Shown: piece by piece, positions 1 through 6,380 of the stretch
How positions within the stretch are numbered: position 1 is the first letter of the stretch
Layout of the letters: the number at the start of each line of letters is the position of its first letter
Source: Parvularcula sp964556115
GTDB taxonomy: Bacteria > Pseudomonadota > Alphaproteobacteria > Caulobacterales > Parvularculaceae
Assembly: GCA_964556115.1 (NCBI GenBank)
Contig: CAZKVC010000028.1
Location: 1 to 10,813 of the forward strand
Reading direction: 5' to 3'
DNA length: 10,813 bases
Notes under the pieces: generated by a model
What the model was told of the DNA's origin: nothing
Databases searched by the model: none
Seen by the model: only the letters and a program-made list of their open reading frames with translations
Translations under genes and position numbers: made by a program

Positions 1-367
1 GCGCCTGCGTGACGTTCTCGGCCACGGTGATCGCGGTCGCGGCGGCCACGTCGTCCCCGATGGCGCGGCAGGCGATCTTGGTGCGCGCGGTCCAGCCCTT
101 GGCGTCCACGCCCTCGCAGAGCTGGCGCAGGGCCGCGAGGCGGCGGCCGCCGGCCAGCACGCCCCAGGCAGTCTTACCGTCCCCGTCCGTCTTCTGGACG
201 ATGAGCGGGTTCAGCAGGCCGAGCGCGGCGATGGACGCGGCCAGAACGGGAATGTCGTCGGCCTCGTAGGCGTCCGGCGAGCCCGCGCGGGCGTTGAGCG
301 GGTGCAGCCGCAGATCCTTCAGCGCGATGGCGGTCTCGGTCAGCTCGGGCAGGGTGGTCTTGGTCAT
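1..367 (-). CDS. ParB/Srx-fold (ParB N-terminal domain-like) protein, partial (3' end outside the window)
   Basis: The reading frame opens at an ATG (367-365) and stays open for 122 codons to the window edge, so only the N-terminal part is present. The protein begins MTKTTLPELTETAIALKDLR. It shows the order of motifs expected of the ParB nuclease-like fold: a basic LHPLNARAG segment (about residues 21-29), then IPVLAASIAALGLLNPLIVQ (about 38-57), then a LAGGRRLAALRQL box (about 69-81), then AENVTQA at the edge, which matches the ENxxR region. Such proteins occur in alphaproteobacterial plasmids and integrative elements beside DUF3768 and ArdC genes, as they do here. They are related to partition ParB proteins, but no ParA is visible, so a role in segregation is not shown. 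A GGAGACGAGACC stretch before the ATG serves as ribosome binding site. It is the last visible gene of the minus-strand backbone operon. Confidence 0.85.
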   Translation of the reverse strand, partial: MTKTTLPELTETAIALKDLRLHPLNARAGSPDAYEADDIPVLAASIAALGLLNPLIVQKTDGDGKTAWGVLAGGRRLAALRQLCEGVDAKGWTARTKIACRAIGDDVAAATAITVAENVTQA

Positions 368-389
368 GGTCTCGTCTCCGGGTTCTCTC

Positions 390-406
390 GTGGCCGGACT
401 GGCCAC
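390..406 (-). repeat. Short hairpin in the leader of the ParB-like gene
   Basis: GTGGCC (390-395) and GGCCAC (401-406) form a perfect 6-bp inverted repeat around a 5-nt loop. It lies between the larger hairpin at 416-450 and the ribosome binding site of the ParB-like gene. Its role is unknown; it could stabilise the 5' end of the message or modulate translation. Confidence 0.45.
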
Positions 407-415
407 ACCCCGAAG

Positions 416-450
416 GAGGCTCCCTCCACCCTTTCGGGAGCGGGAGCCTC
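416..450 (-). promoter_or_regulatory. Intergenic RNA hairpin with GNRA-type cap, upstream of the ParB-like gene
   Basis: GAGGCTCCC (416-424) and GGGAGCCTC (442-450) are a perfect 9-bp inverted repeat. Read as minus-strand RNA, the interior contains CCC-GAAA-GGG, a short inner stem closed by a GNRA tetraloop, followed by TGGA. The element lies 48 nt upstream of the ParB-like start codon. It shares its apical motif with the hairpins at 925-955 and 1738-1769, whose outer stems differ in sequence but still pair. It has no trailing T tract, so it is not an ordinary intrinsic terminator. Confidence 0.6.
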
Positions 451-481
451 GGGTTGGCGAAACGGGTGGAGTGGGCGCGAC

Positions 482-889
482 CTACCAGTCCTCCGGGAAC
501 AGGAGCGTCAGCACGCGGTAGGTGTGGGCTGGGTCGTCGGGGCGCTCCGAGCCCCATTCGAGCCGGTCGTCGGAATAGAGGTCGACCTTCCACCAGACCT
601 GCGCGCGCTCGACCTCCACGGCGCCGAAGTCGTGCAGGCCGTCGGGATCGTCCTCCAGCGGGAAGTCGGTGACGCTTGCCACCGCGCGCAGGCAGGCGAG
701 TACGAAGGGCCGCCCGCGCGCCGCGACGGCAGCGGTGGCGAAGGCCCGGCCGCGCAGCTCCGCGCCGCCGGGGTGGAACGTCCCCGCCACCACGCTGCCC
801 ATGCGGCGGCGGAAGACGTCGTTCTGCGCGGCGATGCGCGCGGCGTCGGGGACGTATTCGTCCTGGGTGGGTGAAGTGCCGATCGGCAT
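482..889 (-). CDS. DUF3768 domain-containing protein
   Basis: This is a 135-aa protein starting MPIGTSPTQDEYVP. The ATG at 889 is chosen because GAGGAGAGAGGCC directly precedes it; the frame is open further upstream to 1006, but that stretch reads as low-complexity Arg/Gly sequence typical of noncoding GC-rich DNA. The C-terminal half carries the DUF3768 signature: an acidic DDPDGLHDFGAVEV block, then WWKVDLYSDDRLEWGSE, then a PDDPAHTYRVLTLLFPEDW ending. Family members are small cytoplasmic proteins of unknown function found mainly on alphaproteobacterial plasmids and integrative elements. The gene sits between the DUF6927-like and ParB-like genes in one minus-strand cluster, separated by 124 and 114 bp. 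The biochemical role is unknown. Confidence 0.88.
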   Translation of the reverse strand: MPIGTSPTQDEYVPDAARIAAQNDVFRRRMGSVVAGTFHPGGAELRGRAFATAAVAARGRPFVLACLRAVASVTDFPLEDDPDGLHDFGAVEVERAQVWWKVDLYSDDRLEWGSERPDDPAHTYRVLTLLFPEDW

Positions 890-924
890 GGCCTCTCTCC
901 TCGGTTGGGGTCCACTCGAGAAGG

Positions 925-955
925 GGCCGCCCCTCCCTTTGCGGGACGGACGGCC
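925..955 (-). promoter_or_regulatory. Intergenic RNA hairpin, upstream of the DUF3768 gene
   Basis: In minus-strand RNA, GGCCGUCC (955-948) pairs with GGGCGGCC (932-925) over 8 bp with one U-G wobble. The interior contains CCC-GCAAA-GGG followed by AGG, matching the apical motif of the hairpins at 416-450 and 1738-1769. It ends 35 nt upstream of the DUF3768 start codon. The wobble makes it a slightly weaker member of the set. Confidence 0.5.
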
Positions 956-1013
956 GAGCCGATGCGCGCCGAGGGTGGTCGAGGACCTTCCCATTCCACC
1001 TACCATGCGACGG

Positions 1014-1697
1014 TCAGGTGTCCGCCGGAGCCGTCGCGTCCTCCCCTTGCGCGACGACGCGACCGCCCCGGTCCTGGATCGCCTTGGCGCTCATGCGGAC
1101 GGTGTGGGCGTGCCTGGTGTCGAGCGTCTCGTAGAGGATCCGAGCCCGCGCGCCGGGATGCCGGCGGTACGCGTAGGCCCGGAACCGGCGCACCTTCAGC
1201 CCGCCCGTGAACTCGACGGCCACGTCGAACTCGACCACGTCGCCGGGGCGGACGCTCAGTCGCGCGCGCCTGGCCGCGTGATGGGCCGCCACCCGCTCGC
1301 GCCAGCGGGCGGCGAAGGTCTCGACCTCCGGATCGAGCGGCGACAGCAGGTCGAGGAGCTTCCATGGAGCCGCGGCCTCGTGCGGGCCCATGGTCTCGCA
1401 CATGGCCTTGTAGCCCCATTCGCCGTTCCGGCGGGACGTCAGCACGATGCCCGCGTAGACGATGGCGCCAGCGGCGTCGGGCACGTAGCCGCGCATGAGG
1501 GGCGCGGGTGTCTCCCGGCCGGGCTTCGGGGTCAGCCGGACGGCGAGGTACCAGACCGAGCCGACCTTCGAGGCCATCAGGCACTCGGCAATGTGCGGCG
1601 CGTCCGAGGCCAGGTCGGTGTAGAGGTCGATGATCTCGTCTCGCTCCTCTTCGCGGGTCTTCGGGGAGCAGTAGGCGGCGTAGGTGGTCCATCCCAT
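1014..1697 (-). CDS. DUF6927-like protein of unknown function
   Basis: This is a 227-aa protein starting MGWTTYAAYCSPKTREEERD. The ATG at 1697 is preferred because GGAAAGGACC precedes it and because MGW is the usual N-terminus of this family. The open frame upstream to 1772 runs through a hairpin and is probably not translated. Recognisable blocks are GSVWYLAVRLTPKPG, a glycine-rich NGEWGYKAMCETMGP block, a PWKLLDLLSP block, then WRERVAAHHAARRARLSV and a beta-rich C-terminal segment (FDVAVEFTGGLKVRRFRAYAY). The pattern matches proteins annotated as DUF6927 in alphaproteobacterial mobile elements. No catalytic motif, signal peptide or membrane segment is visible. It lies 95 bp downstream of the ArdC-like gene and 124 bp upstream of the DUF3768 gene, all in one direction, and is probably co-transcribed with them. 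Confidence 0.78.
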   Translation of the reverse strand: MGWTTYAAYCSPKTREEERDEIIDLYTDLASDAPHIAECLMASKVGSVWYLAVRLTPKPGRETPAPLMRGYVPDAAGAIVYAGIVLTSRRNGEWGYKAMCETMGPHEAAAPWKLLDLLSPLDPEVETFAARWRERVAAHHAARRARLSVRPGDVVEFDVAVEFTGGLKVRRFRAYAYRRHPGARARILYETLDTRHAHTVRMSAKAIQDRGGRVVAQGEDATAPADT

Positions 1698-1737
1698 GGC
1701 GGGGTCCTTTCCAATGCTGTGGGTTGCGCATGCGAGA

Positions 1738-1769
1738 AGGGCCGCCTCCACCCTTGCGGAAGCGGCCCT
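1738..1769 (-). promoter_or_regulatory. Intergenic RNA hairpin with GNRA cap, upstream of the DUF6927-like gene
   Basis: AGGGCCGC (1738-1745) and GCGGCCCT (1762-1769) pair perfectly over 8 bp. In minus-strand RNA the interior reads CC-GCAA-GGG-TGGA, a GNRA tetraloop closed by C-G pairs, with the same trailing TGGA as the hairpin at 416-450. The element lies 40 nt upstream of the DUF6927-like start codon. Stem sequence differs from the other copies while pairing is kept, which points to selection on RNA structure. Confidence 0.6.
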
Positions 1770-1792
1770 CAAGTCGGGGTCCGGCGGCGCGG

Positions 1793-2812
1793 TCAGGCCG
1801 CCGCGGCCTCATCCTGCGTGGTGATCTCGACATCCTCGGCGGCGCCCGGCGCGTCGAGCGTCACCCCGCCCTGCGCCGCCGCCTCCACCATCCAGTCCAC
1901 CGCCCGCTGCGCATGCGCGCCGGCGCGGAACAGGAAGCGCCGGTCCCCGCGCAGGACCTTCAGCCAGGAGCCGAGATAGGCGGCGTGGTCCTCAAGGTGG
2001 TCCGCAGTGAACCCCAGCCGCTGACCGAGGAGGGCAGCGCCGAGCTCGGCTACCAACTCCTCCTTCGCATAGGCCTCGTTGCCGAAGGTCGAGGCGCCGA
2101 AGGAGCGGTCGAGGCGGTCGGGCGCTTTGGTGCGATGGACATGTTCGTGACCGAGCGTGGCATAGAACTTCTCGGCGCTCTCGAAGCGCGCCAGCGGCGG
2201 CATGTGGATCCGGTCGAGCGAGGGCGCGTAGCAGGCCCGGTCGCCGCCCACGGCCACGTCCGCGCCGATCGCGTCGAAGAAGGCCTGGCAGGCGGGGATG
2301 GGCTCCGGCCCCTCCGCCGGGTCGCCCTCCGGCTCGGGGTGGAACCGCGCGTCGAGCCCGTCGATCTGGGACGCGTTGAACACGCGGTAGGACTTCAGGA
2401 AGCGATAGGCCCCGGCATCGCCGCCGTCGCCCTCGGCCCCGTCGGAGCCCGAACGGTCGCCACCGGCACCATTCTCCGCGTCCCTGGCCTTCGCCGTGCC
2501 GTAGTAGACGACCACGCTCGACCGCTCGCCCTTGCGCACGCAGGCGTCCATCGCCCGGGCTTGTTGGAACGTCATCCAATAGGGGCTCGTGTAGCCCATC
2601 AGCGCCGCCCGCATGCCGAGCAGGAACGCGTTGATCCCCCGGTAGCCCTGGCCCCCGTGGCGCAGCGGCACGCCGCCACCCGCCATGCGCCACGGCCGGC
2701 GCCAGGGCAGGGTGCCCTTCTCCAGCAGGGCCACGATCTCGTCGGTGATGAGCTGGGCCGCATCGGCCTTGGGATGGGTGCTGCGGGGGGTCTGGCGTGG
2801 GGTGCGGGGCAT
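1793..2812 (-). CDS. ArdC-like antirestriction / polyvalent metallopeptidase protein
   Basis: This is a 339-aa protein of two domains. Residues about 20-110 resemble the ArdC N-terminal ssDNA-binding domain (formerly DUF1738): LITDEIVALLEKGTLPWRRP, then YRGINAFLLG, then SPYWMTFQQA and a KGERSSVVVYYG block. Residues about 195-310 form a zincin-like polyvalent-protein metallopeptidase domain with the zinc motif HEHVH (222-226) and an EELVAE helix (251-256) supplying the further acidic ligand. The linker (about 111-135) is Gly/Asp-rich and probably disordered. ArdC proteins act in the recipient cell after conjugation and protect incoming DNA from restriction, which suggests this backbone is or was conjugative. 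The ATG at 2812 has GGAAAGGACGAGG before it; the open frame further upstream to 2932 crosses a hairpin and is less likely. It is the first gene of the minus-strand backbone operon. Confidence 0.9.
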   Translation of the reverse strand: MPRTPRQTPRSTHPKADAAQLITDEIVALLEKGTLPWRRPWRMAGGGVPLRHGGQGYRGINAFLLGMRAALMGYTSPYWMTFQQARAMDACVRKGERSSVVVYYGTAKARDAENGAGGDRSGSDGAEGDGGDAGAYRFLKSYRVFNASQIDGLDARFHPEPEGDPAEGPEPIPACQAFFDAIGADVAVGGDRACYAPSLDRIHMPPLARFESAEKFYATLGHEHVHRTKAPDRLDRSFGASTFGNEAYAKEELVAELGAALLGQRLGFTADHLEDHAAYLGSWLKVLRGDRRFLFRAGAHAQRAVDWMVEAAAQGGVTLDAPGAAEDVEITTQDEAAAA

Positions 2813-2846
2813 CGGCCTCGTCCTTTCCTCGGATGCGTGAACACCC

Positions 2847-2873
2847 GGAAAGGCGGCAGCCTCTGCCTTTTCC
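2847..2873 (-). promoter_or_regulatory. Structured leader hairpin upstream of the ArdC-like gene
   Basis: GGCAG (2855-2859) and CTGCC (2863-2867) form a perfect 5-bp stem with a 3-nt loop. GGAAA (2847-2851) and TTTCC (2869-2873) add a flanking 5-bp stem, with small bulges between. It ends 34 nt upstream of the ArdC-like start, the same relative place as the hairpins before the other three genes, but it lacks their GNRA cap. Confidence 0.45.
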
Positions 2874-2919
2874 TGCCCGGCCTTGGCACGAAGGTTCGAC
2901 GGGCGATCGGCGTGCACCC

Positions 2920-3042
2920 CTAGGCCACCCATCCGGCGAAGGGATCGCTACCGAAGGCCGAGACGCGCCCTGCGCGGCTCGGCGAGCGCAGCGAGTAGAG
3001 CCCGGTCTCGCAGAGCGGGACGCCCCGAGCGCGACTGCGCAT
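2920..3042 (-). pseudogene. C-terminal remnant of a backbone gene, or a 40-aa small ORF
   Basis: A 40-codon frame runs from an ATG (3042-3040) to a TAG (2922-2920), coding a protein that begins MRSRARGVPLCETGLYSLRS and ends SDPFAGWVA. Its third codon positions are almost all G or C, as in the neighbouring backbone genes, which suggests true coding history. No good ribosome binding site precedes the ATG. The sequence just upstream (3043 onward) turns A/T-richer and belongs to the defence island. I do not recognise the parent protein. The likeliest reading is the 3' end of a larger minus-strand gene whose 5' part was removed when the island arrived; a genuine short protein is the alternative. 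With the ArdC leader and the 3043-3162 stretch it accounts for the long gap 2813-3162. Confidence 0.4.
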
Positions 3043-3140
3043 TCAAAGATCTGCTCTACTCCCTGAGGAAGAGCGTTGCAGTCAGCCTGCCAAACAAATT
3101 TTCTCGGTTGGGTTTGGTCGAGTTGTCTGGACTCTGTGAG

Positions 3141-3150
3141 CAAGATCTTG
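3141..3150. promoter_or_regulatory. 10-bp perfect palindrome before the nuclease gene
   Basis: CAAGATCTTG is a perfect palindrome 12 nt upstream of the preferred ATG of the nuclease gene at 3163. The surrounding 3043-3162 stretch is less GC-rich than its neighbours and probably holds that gene's promoter, but no convincing -35/-10 pair stands out. The palindrome could be an operator or chance. Confidence 0.25.
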
Positions 3151-3162
3151 ATTGGTCTCCGC

Positions 3163-4305
3163 ATGACCGAGCGGATAGCCCTGAAACGTCTTACGCAGTC
3201 CGATCTGACGTTTATAGACTGGCATTTTCAGAAGAAGACTTTCGGGGAGAGCCGTCAGAAGGCAATTAACCTGAATGCTCGTGTCTTCGTCGAGCAACTC
3301 TTCCCCGACCTTCTTCGGACCCCTGCGGCTCGTATCGACGTTCTGCTCACCGTTTACGGTCCCGGCGGCGCCGGAGCATTCACGCCCATGCCGCAGACCC
3401 GGCCAGTGCTCAACAACAACGGCAAGAACTGGCGGCTGAATGGGAAGACATTATCCGACGATCCCGGTTCCCCGACACGCTTTCACGGACTTGCTCCGGG
3501 CGACCTCGCGCTCCTGGAGTTCCGCGGCTGGCCTCTACCGACCGAAGTCGATCTGACCTTCATCTCGGCGACAGAGGACCCGGGCCTTCATGGAGCCCTC
3601 GGTCGCCTTGTCGCGGAGCAAGGCCGCAACTCGATGGTCGAACTCACGCGAGCAAGCCTCGAGGTGGCGACGGAAAGCCTTAACCTACCACACGATCACC
3701 CCCTGGCTTCCGTTTCTGAAGAGGAAGAAGCAGCCCGTGACGAAGCCTTGGAGGATGCGGCTCGGGGACGCCCGGTCGATCCAGGACTCCGCCGTCGCCG
3801 CGGCGGGCCGCGCCTCACCCCGGAGGAACTCGAACAGGCCCGTGCAGGTGCCGCACGCATCGGAGCAGAGGGTGAGACACTCGTGAATGCCTGGCTGGAG
3901 GCCGAGCAGCTGGCCGGACGGATTTCACATCTCGACTGGGTGGCCCGGCGCGATGCCGCTGCGCCCTTCGACTTCACGTTTCAGGAGGACGGGGTCGAGG
4001 TCCGAATGGATGCGAAATCGACGAAGGGTGATCACGGGCGCAAACTCCATATGTCGATCGGCGAGGTCATCGAGGCTTCGGCTGAGGGCCGGGGGCCCTA
4101 TCGCATCGCGAGGGTGTCCGGAATCGATGACGATGGCGGGAGGCTCCGCATCAGCGACGATGTCAGCCTGCTTGCTCGACAGGTCATGGACGGGGCAACG
4201 CATCTACCGCGCGGCATAGATCCAAATGGCTTCTCGATCAGGCCCGATACGCTGCGGTTCGGGGAAGAACTCCATCTGGAATGGCCGCAACCGGAAAACG
4301 ACTGA
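3163..4305 (+). CDS. Probable restriction endonuclease: putative DNA-binding N-domain plus DUF3883/PD-(D/E)XK-like nuclease domain
   Basis: This is a 380-aa protein. Residues about 1-145 form a compact alpha/beta domain (LKRLTQSDLTFIDWHF, VLLTVYGPGG, KNWRLNG, FHGLAPGDLALLEFRG) resembling the B3/EcoRII-N-like DNA-recognition fold; this part is inference. A charged Glu/Arg-rich linker spans about 184-225. Residues about 230-325 resemble DUF3883: IGAEGETLVNAWL with E237, then WVARRDAAAPFDF with D270, then VRMDAKSTKG with D283-A-K285, which fits an E...D...DxK active site. The gene converges on the methyltransferase gene: its TGA (4303-4305) and that gene's stop meet in a TGATCA. This makes it the likely restriction partner of that methyltransferase. 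The ATG at 3163 has a weak ribosome site; a TTG at 3076 preceded by GAGGAAGAGCG is an alternative, adding 29 residues that look less protein-like. Confidence 0.72.
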   Translation: MTERIALKRLTQSDLTFIDWHFQKKTFGESRQKAINLNARVFVEQLFPDLLRTPAARIDVLLTVYGPGGAGAFTPMPQTRPVLNNNGKNWRLNGKTLSDDPGSPTRFHGLAPGDLALLEFRGWPLPTEVDLTFISATEDPGLHGALGRLVAEQGRNSMVELTRASLEVATESLNLPHDHPLASVSEEEEAARDEALEDAARGRPVDPGLRRRRGGPRLTPEELEQARAGAARIGAEGETLVNAWLEAEQLAGRISHLDWVARRDAAAPFDFTFQEDGVEVRMDAKSTKGDHGRKLHMSIGEVIEASAEGRGPYRIARVSGIDDDGGRLRISDDVSLLARQVMDGATHLPRGIDPNGFSIRPDTLRFGEELHLEWPQPEND

Positions 4306-5763
4306 TCATTCGGCTGCTGTCGACAGAGCGTAACCGCCAAGGACTTCGCGAAGGCTCCGTCGCATTTCTCCTGCCACCGCCTTCGCAAGAAGAGGAGGCA
4401 CCGCGTTCCCAATCTGTCGAAAGGCCGGGTTCATGGTCCCGGAGAAACGGAAGCCGTCCGGAAAGGACTGAAGACGCGCTGCCTCACGCACGGAGATCGT
4501 GCGGGCCTGCGCATCATCGTAGTGAATATGCGAATAGCAGTCCTTTCCGAGATGAGCCATCAGCGTACGAGCCGGGCTATGCCGGCGTAGTTTACCCCAG
4601 CGGTTCGGAAAGGTGTGAACAGGGTAGGGTGGCACCATCCGGCGATGCAGCGTCCTCCAGGCCTCGCTGCCCTCTCGAAGGCCCTTCGATTTGGCTGCCT
4701 TCTCGAAGAGCCGTGTCGCGACCGCATGAGCAGCGGGATACTCTCCGCCCTCGGGCATGTCCCGAAAGATCTCAGTGTCGCGCGGCAGATAACGGATGAC
4801 GTGATCGAAGACCTCACCGGGACTCTCATGGCCATGCCAGTCGCGCATCAACCTGCTGTAAGCAGTCTCGGCACCCTTCGCATAGCCCTGTCCTTCGACG
4901 AACCTGCGCGCACCCCGCTTCAGCTTTCCCTCGAGATGCAGCGTGATCGGCCTGAGGTCGCATAGAGCATCTTCGGCGCTGACCGCGGGGGGAAGAGCCG
5001 GCGTTCCGAGGTCGGGCTCGACCCAGTGAACGCCGTCCCTGTCGACATGCTTGAGAGCGACCGAACGAGTACCGGAGTAGCCTACCGGAAGAGGGTGGTG
5101 GTTCGAGGCTGAAGGAAAGCGGATGACTGCACCAGCCGAGCGATGGATCGCGATCAGAATGACACGATCGCGCATCTGAGGAACCCCGTGATGGGACGCG
5201 TTCAGAAGGCTGTAACGACAGTCATATCCCATTCCCTCGAGGGCCTCGCAGACCTCACCAGCGATGTTGTGCCCGGCATGGTTCAGAACGTCGGGCACAT
5301 TTTCCATCATCACCGCGACAGGCGCCGTATCCTTGATCCATGCGAGGTAGCGCAGGAAAAGCGATGCCCGCGGGTCGATCTGGAATGCCTGCGGATGGGC
5401 CGCGACTTCCCGTAGTTTTGCGCGCCCGACACGTGCATAGGCCTGACACGGCGGGCCTCCGACGACGATATCGAACGCCTCGTCCGCCGGCCCGAGCCCC
5501 AGATCGAAGGTCAGTTCAGATGCGTCCAGCGAGGTGATGTCTCTAGCCTGAGCATGAAGATCGTCGCCGCCATGGAACGCATCGGCGTGGGACCGTGCCG
5601 CAAGCGGGTCGAGCTCAACAGCTGCTCGGATGTCGAAGCCGGCAGCCTCGAAGCCCAGGGAGATCCCACCACAGCCTGAGAAGAGGTCGAGGACACGAGG
5701 CCTCGCGCCTGCTGCCAGCCGCCCGAGCTTGGTCGTTATTCTGGTGTGGATCTCATCATGCAT
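4306..5763 (-). CDS. dcm: DNA (cytosine-5-)-methyltransferase, Dcm family
   Basis: This is a 485-aa C5-cytosine methyltransferase; it transfers a methyl group from S-adenosylmethionine to cytosine in a specific DNA site and so protects host DNA. All diagnostic motifs are present in order: motif I DLFSGCGG (26-33), motif IV GGPPCQAYA with the catalytic Cys106, motif VI MMENVPDVL (E154), motif VIII QMRDRVILI (196-204), a long variable target-recognition region (about 220-415), motif IX SVREAARLQSFPDGF (424-438) and motif X IGNAVPPLLAKA (451-462). The target sequence cannot be read from the protein. The ATG at 5763 follows AGGAGACGCAC; the open frame upstream to 5844 overlaps vsr and is unlikely. 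It follows vsr by 58 bp in the same direction and converges with the probable nuclease gene, so this is a complete R-M unit with its own mismatch repair. Confidence 0.94.
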   Translation of the reverse strand: MHDEIHTRITTKLGRLAAGARPRVLDLFSGCGGISLGFEAAGFDIRAAVELDPLAARSHADAFHGGDDLHAQARDITSLDASELTFDLGLGPADEAFDIVVGGPPCQAYARVGRAKLREVAAHPQAFQIDPRASLFLRYLAWIKDTAPVAVMMENVPDVLNHAGHNIAGEVCEALEGMGYDCRYSLLNASHHGVPQMRDRVILIAIHRSAGAVIRFPSASNHHPLPVGYSGTRSVALKHVDRDGVHWVEPDLGTPALPPAVSAEDALCDLRPITLHLEGKLKRGARRFVEGQGYAKGAETAYSRLMRDWHGHESPGEVFDHVIRYLPRDTEIFRDMPEGGEYPAAHAVATRLFEKAAKSKGLREGSEAWRTLHRRMVPPYPVHTFPNRWGKLRRHSPARTLMAHLGKDCYSHIHYDDAQARTISVREAARLQSFPDGFRFSGTMNPAFRQIGNAVPPLLAKAVAGEMRRSLREVLGGYALSTAAE

Positions 5764-5794
5764 GTGCGTCTCCTGTCCATATTTTGTTCCGAAT

Positions 5795-5808
5795 GGACGG
5801 GCACGTCC
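5795..5808 (-). repeat. Small hairpin between vsr and the methyltransferase gene
   Basis: GGACG (5795-5799) and CGTCC (5804-5808) pair around a 4-nt loop in the 58-bp gap before the methyltransferase start. It could tune the ratio of Vsr to methyltransferase by RNA processing or translation, but there is no direct evidence. Confidence 0.3.
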
Positions 5809-5821
5809 AGCATCAAAGCAT

Positions 5822-6235
5822 CTAGGCCCTCGGCGGCAGGTCACGTACCAGGGTCTGCCGGAGACGTTCCGCGTCTCTTGTCTCGCATTCCCAGATCACC
5901 ATGACCTGCCATCCCATCGCGACGAGAGCTGCCTCGTTTTTGGCGTCCCGCTCGACATTCCGATCGAACTTCTGCTGCCAGAACTGGGCGTTTGTCTTCG
6001 GGGTTGTTGTCAGATGGCATCCCGGATGTCGGTGCCAGTAGCAACCATGAACCTGAATGGCGATGCGGTACCTGGGCAGAAGAATATCCGGTGTTCCCGG
6101 CAGGTCTCGCCGATGCAGTCTGAACCTGAATCCCATCGCGTGAAGCGCACGCCTCACCTTCAGCTCAGGTTTCGTATTCTTGCCCCGGATTCGGGACATG
6201 TTCCTTGATCGCTGGCTTGAACTCAGACAATCCAT
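5822..6235 (-). CDS. vsr: Very short patch repair endonuclease Vsr
   Basis: This is a 137-aa protein of normal Vsr length. Vsr nicks DNA 5' of the T in T:G mismatches that arise when 5-methylcytosine deaminates, starting repair and preventing C-to-T loss at methylated sites. The N-terminus has the family signature SRNMSRIRGKNTKPELKVRRAL. The core has PGTPDILLP with D50, then VHGCYWHRHPGC with H63 and H68, then FWQQKFDRNVERD (85-97). Catalytic equivalents of E. coli Asp51, His64 and His69 are D50, H63 and H68, and the zinc ligand set C65, H70, C73 and C117 is retained. The ATG at 6235 has a modest GAGG ribosome site. The gene precedes the methyltransferase on the same strand, as often seen, and is expected to act on its methylated sites. 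Confidence 0.95.
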   Translation of the reverse strand: MDCLSSSQRSRNMSRIRGKNTKPELKVRRALHAMGFRFRLHRRDLPGTPDILLPRYRIAIQVHGCYWHRHPGCHLTTTPKTNAQFWQQKFDRNVERDAKNEAALVAMGWQVMVIWECETRDAERLRQTLVRDLPPRA

Positions 6236-6272
6236 TCGAACCTCGGATTAGACGTTCATTTCCATGGTGTGT

Positions 6273-6328
6273 GAGGTGCCTCTAGTTTCCTAGACGCCTG
6301 CTCTGTTTATTTTCCTCTGTCGCACCTC
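6273..6328. promoter_or_regulatory. Nested inverted repeats between the patatin gene and vsr
   Basis: GAGGTGC (6273-6279) and GCACCTC (6322-6328) are perfect 7-bp inverted repeats, enclosing TCTAG-TTTC-CTAGA (6281-6294), itself a perfect hairpin. The stretch is A/T-richer than its surroundings and lies in the 145-bp gap that must end the CBASS transcript and start the vsr-methyltransferase one. It may combine a 3' structure with an operator. No clear T tract or promoter pair was found. Confidence 0.35.
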
Positions 6329-6380
6329 GATGTCGACCGGCAGCAGGCCAGTGCAACATTTTCGCTGCTGGTGTACTAAA

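Noticed and set aside
669..1979. Long plus-strand open frame (436 codons) across the DUF3768/DUF6927-like region
   Set aside because: It is antisense to two recognised genes and crosses their intergenic hairpins. Its translation is Arg/Ala/Gly-rich low-complexity sequence without family motifs, typical of antisense frames in GC-rich DNA.
1724..2923. 399-codon plus-strand open frame opposite the ArdC-like gene
   Set aside because: It is antisense to a gene with HEHVH and ArdC motifs; no recognisable domain or ribosome site.
1992..3164. 390-codon minus-strand frame overlapping the ArdC-like gene and its upstream region
   Set aside because: It is out of frame with the ArdC motifs and Arg/Pro/Gly-rich, without a domain. 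The stretch 2920-3042 is better explained by another frame that looks like real coding sequence.
4281..4799. 172-codon plus-strand frame opposite the methyltransferase C-terminus
   Set aside because: It is antisense to motifs IX and X of the methyltransferase and has no family signature.
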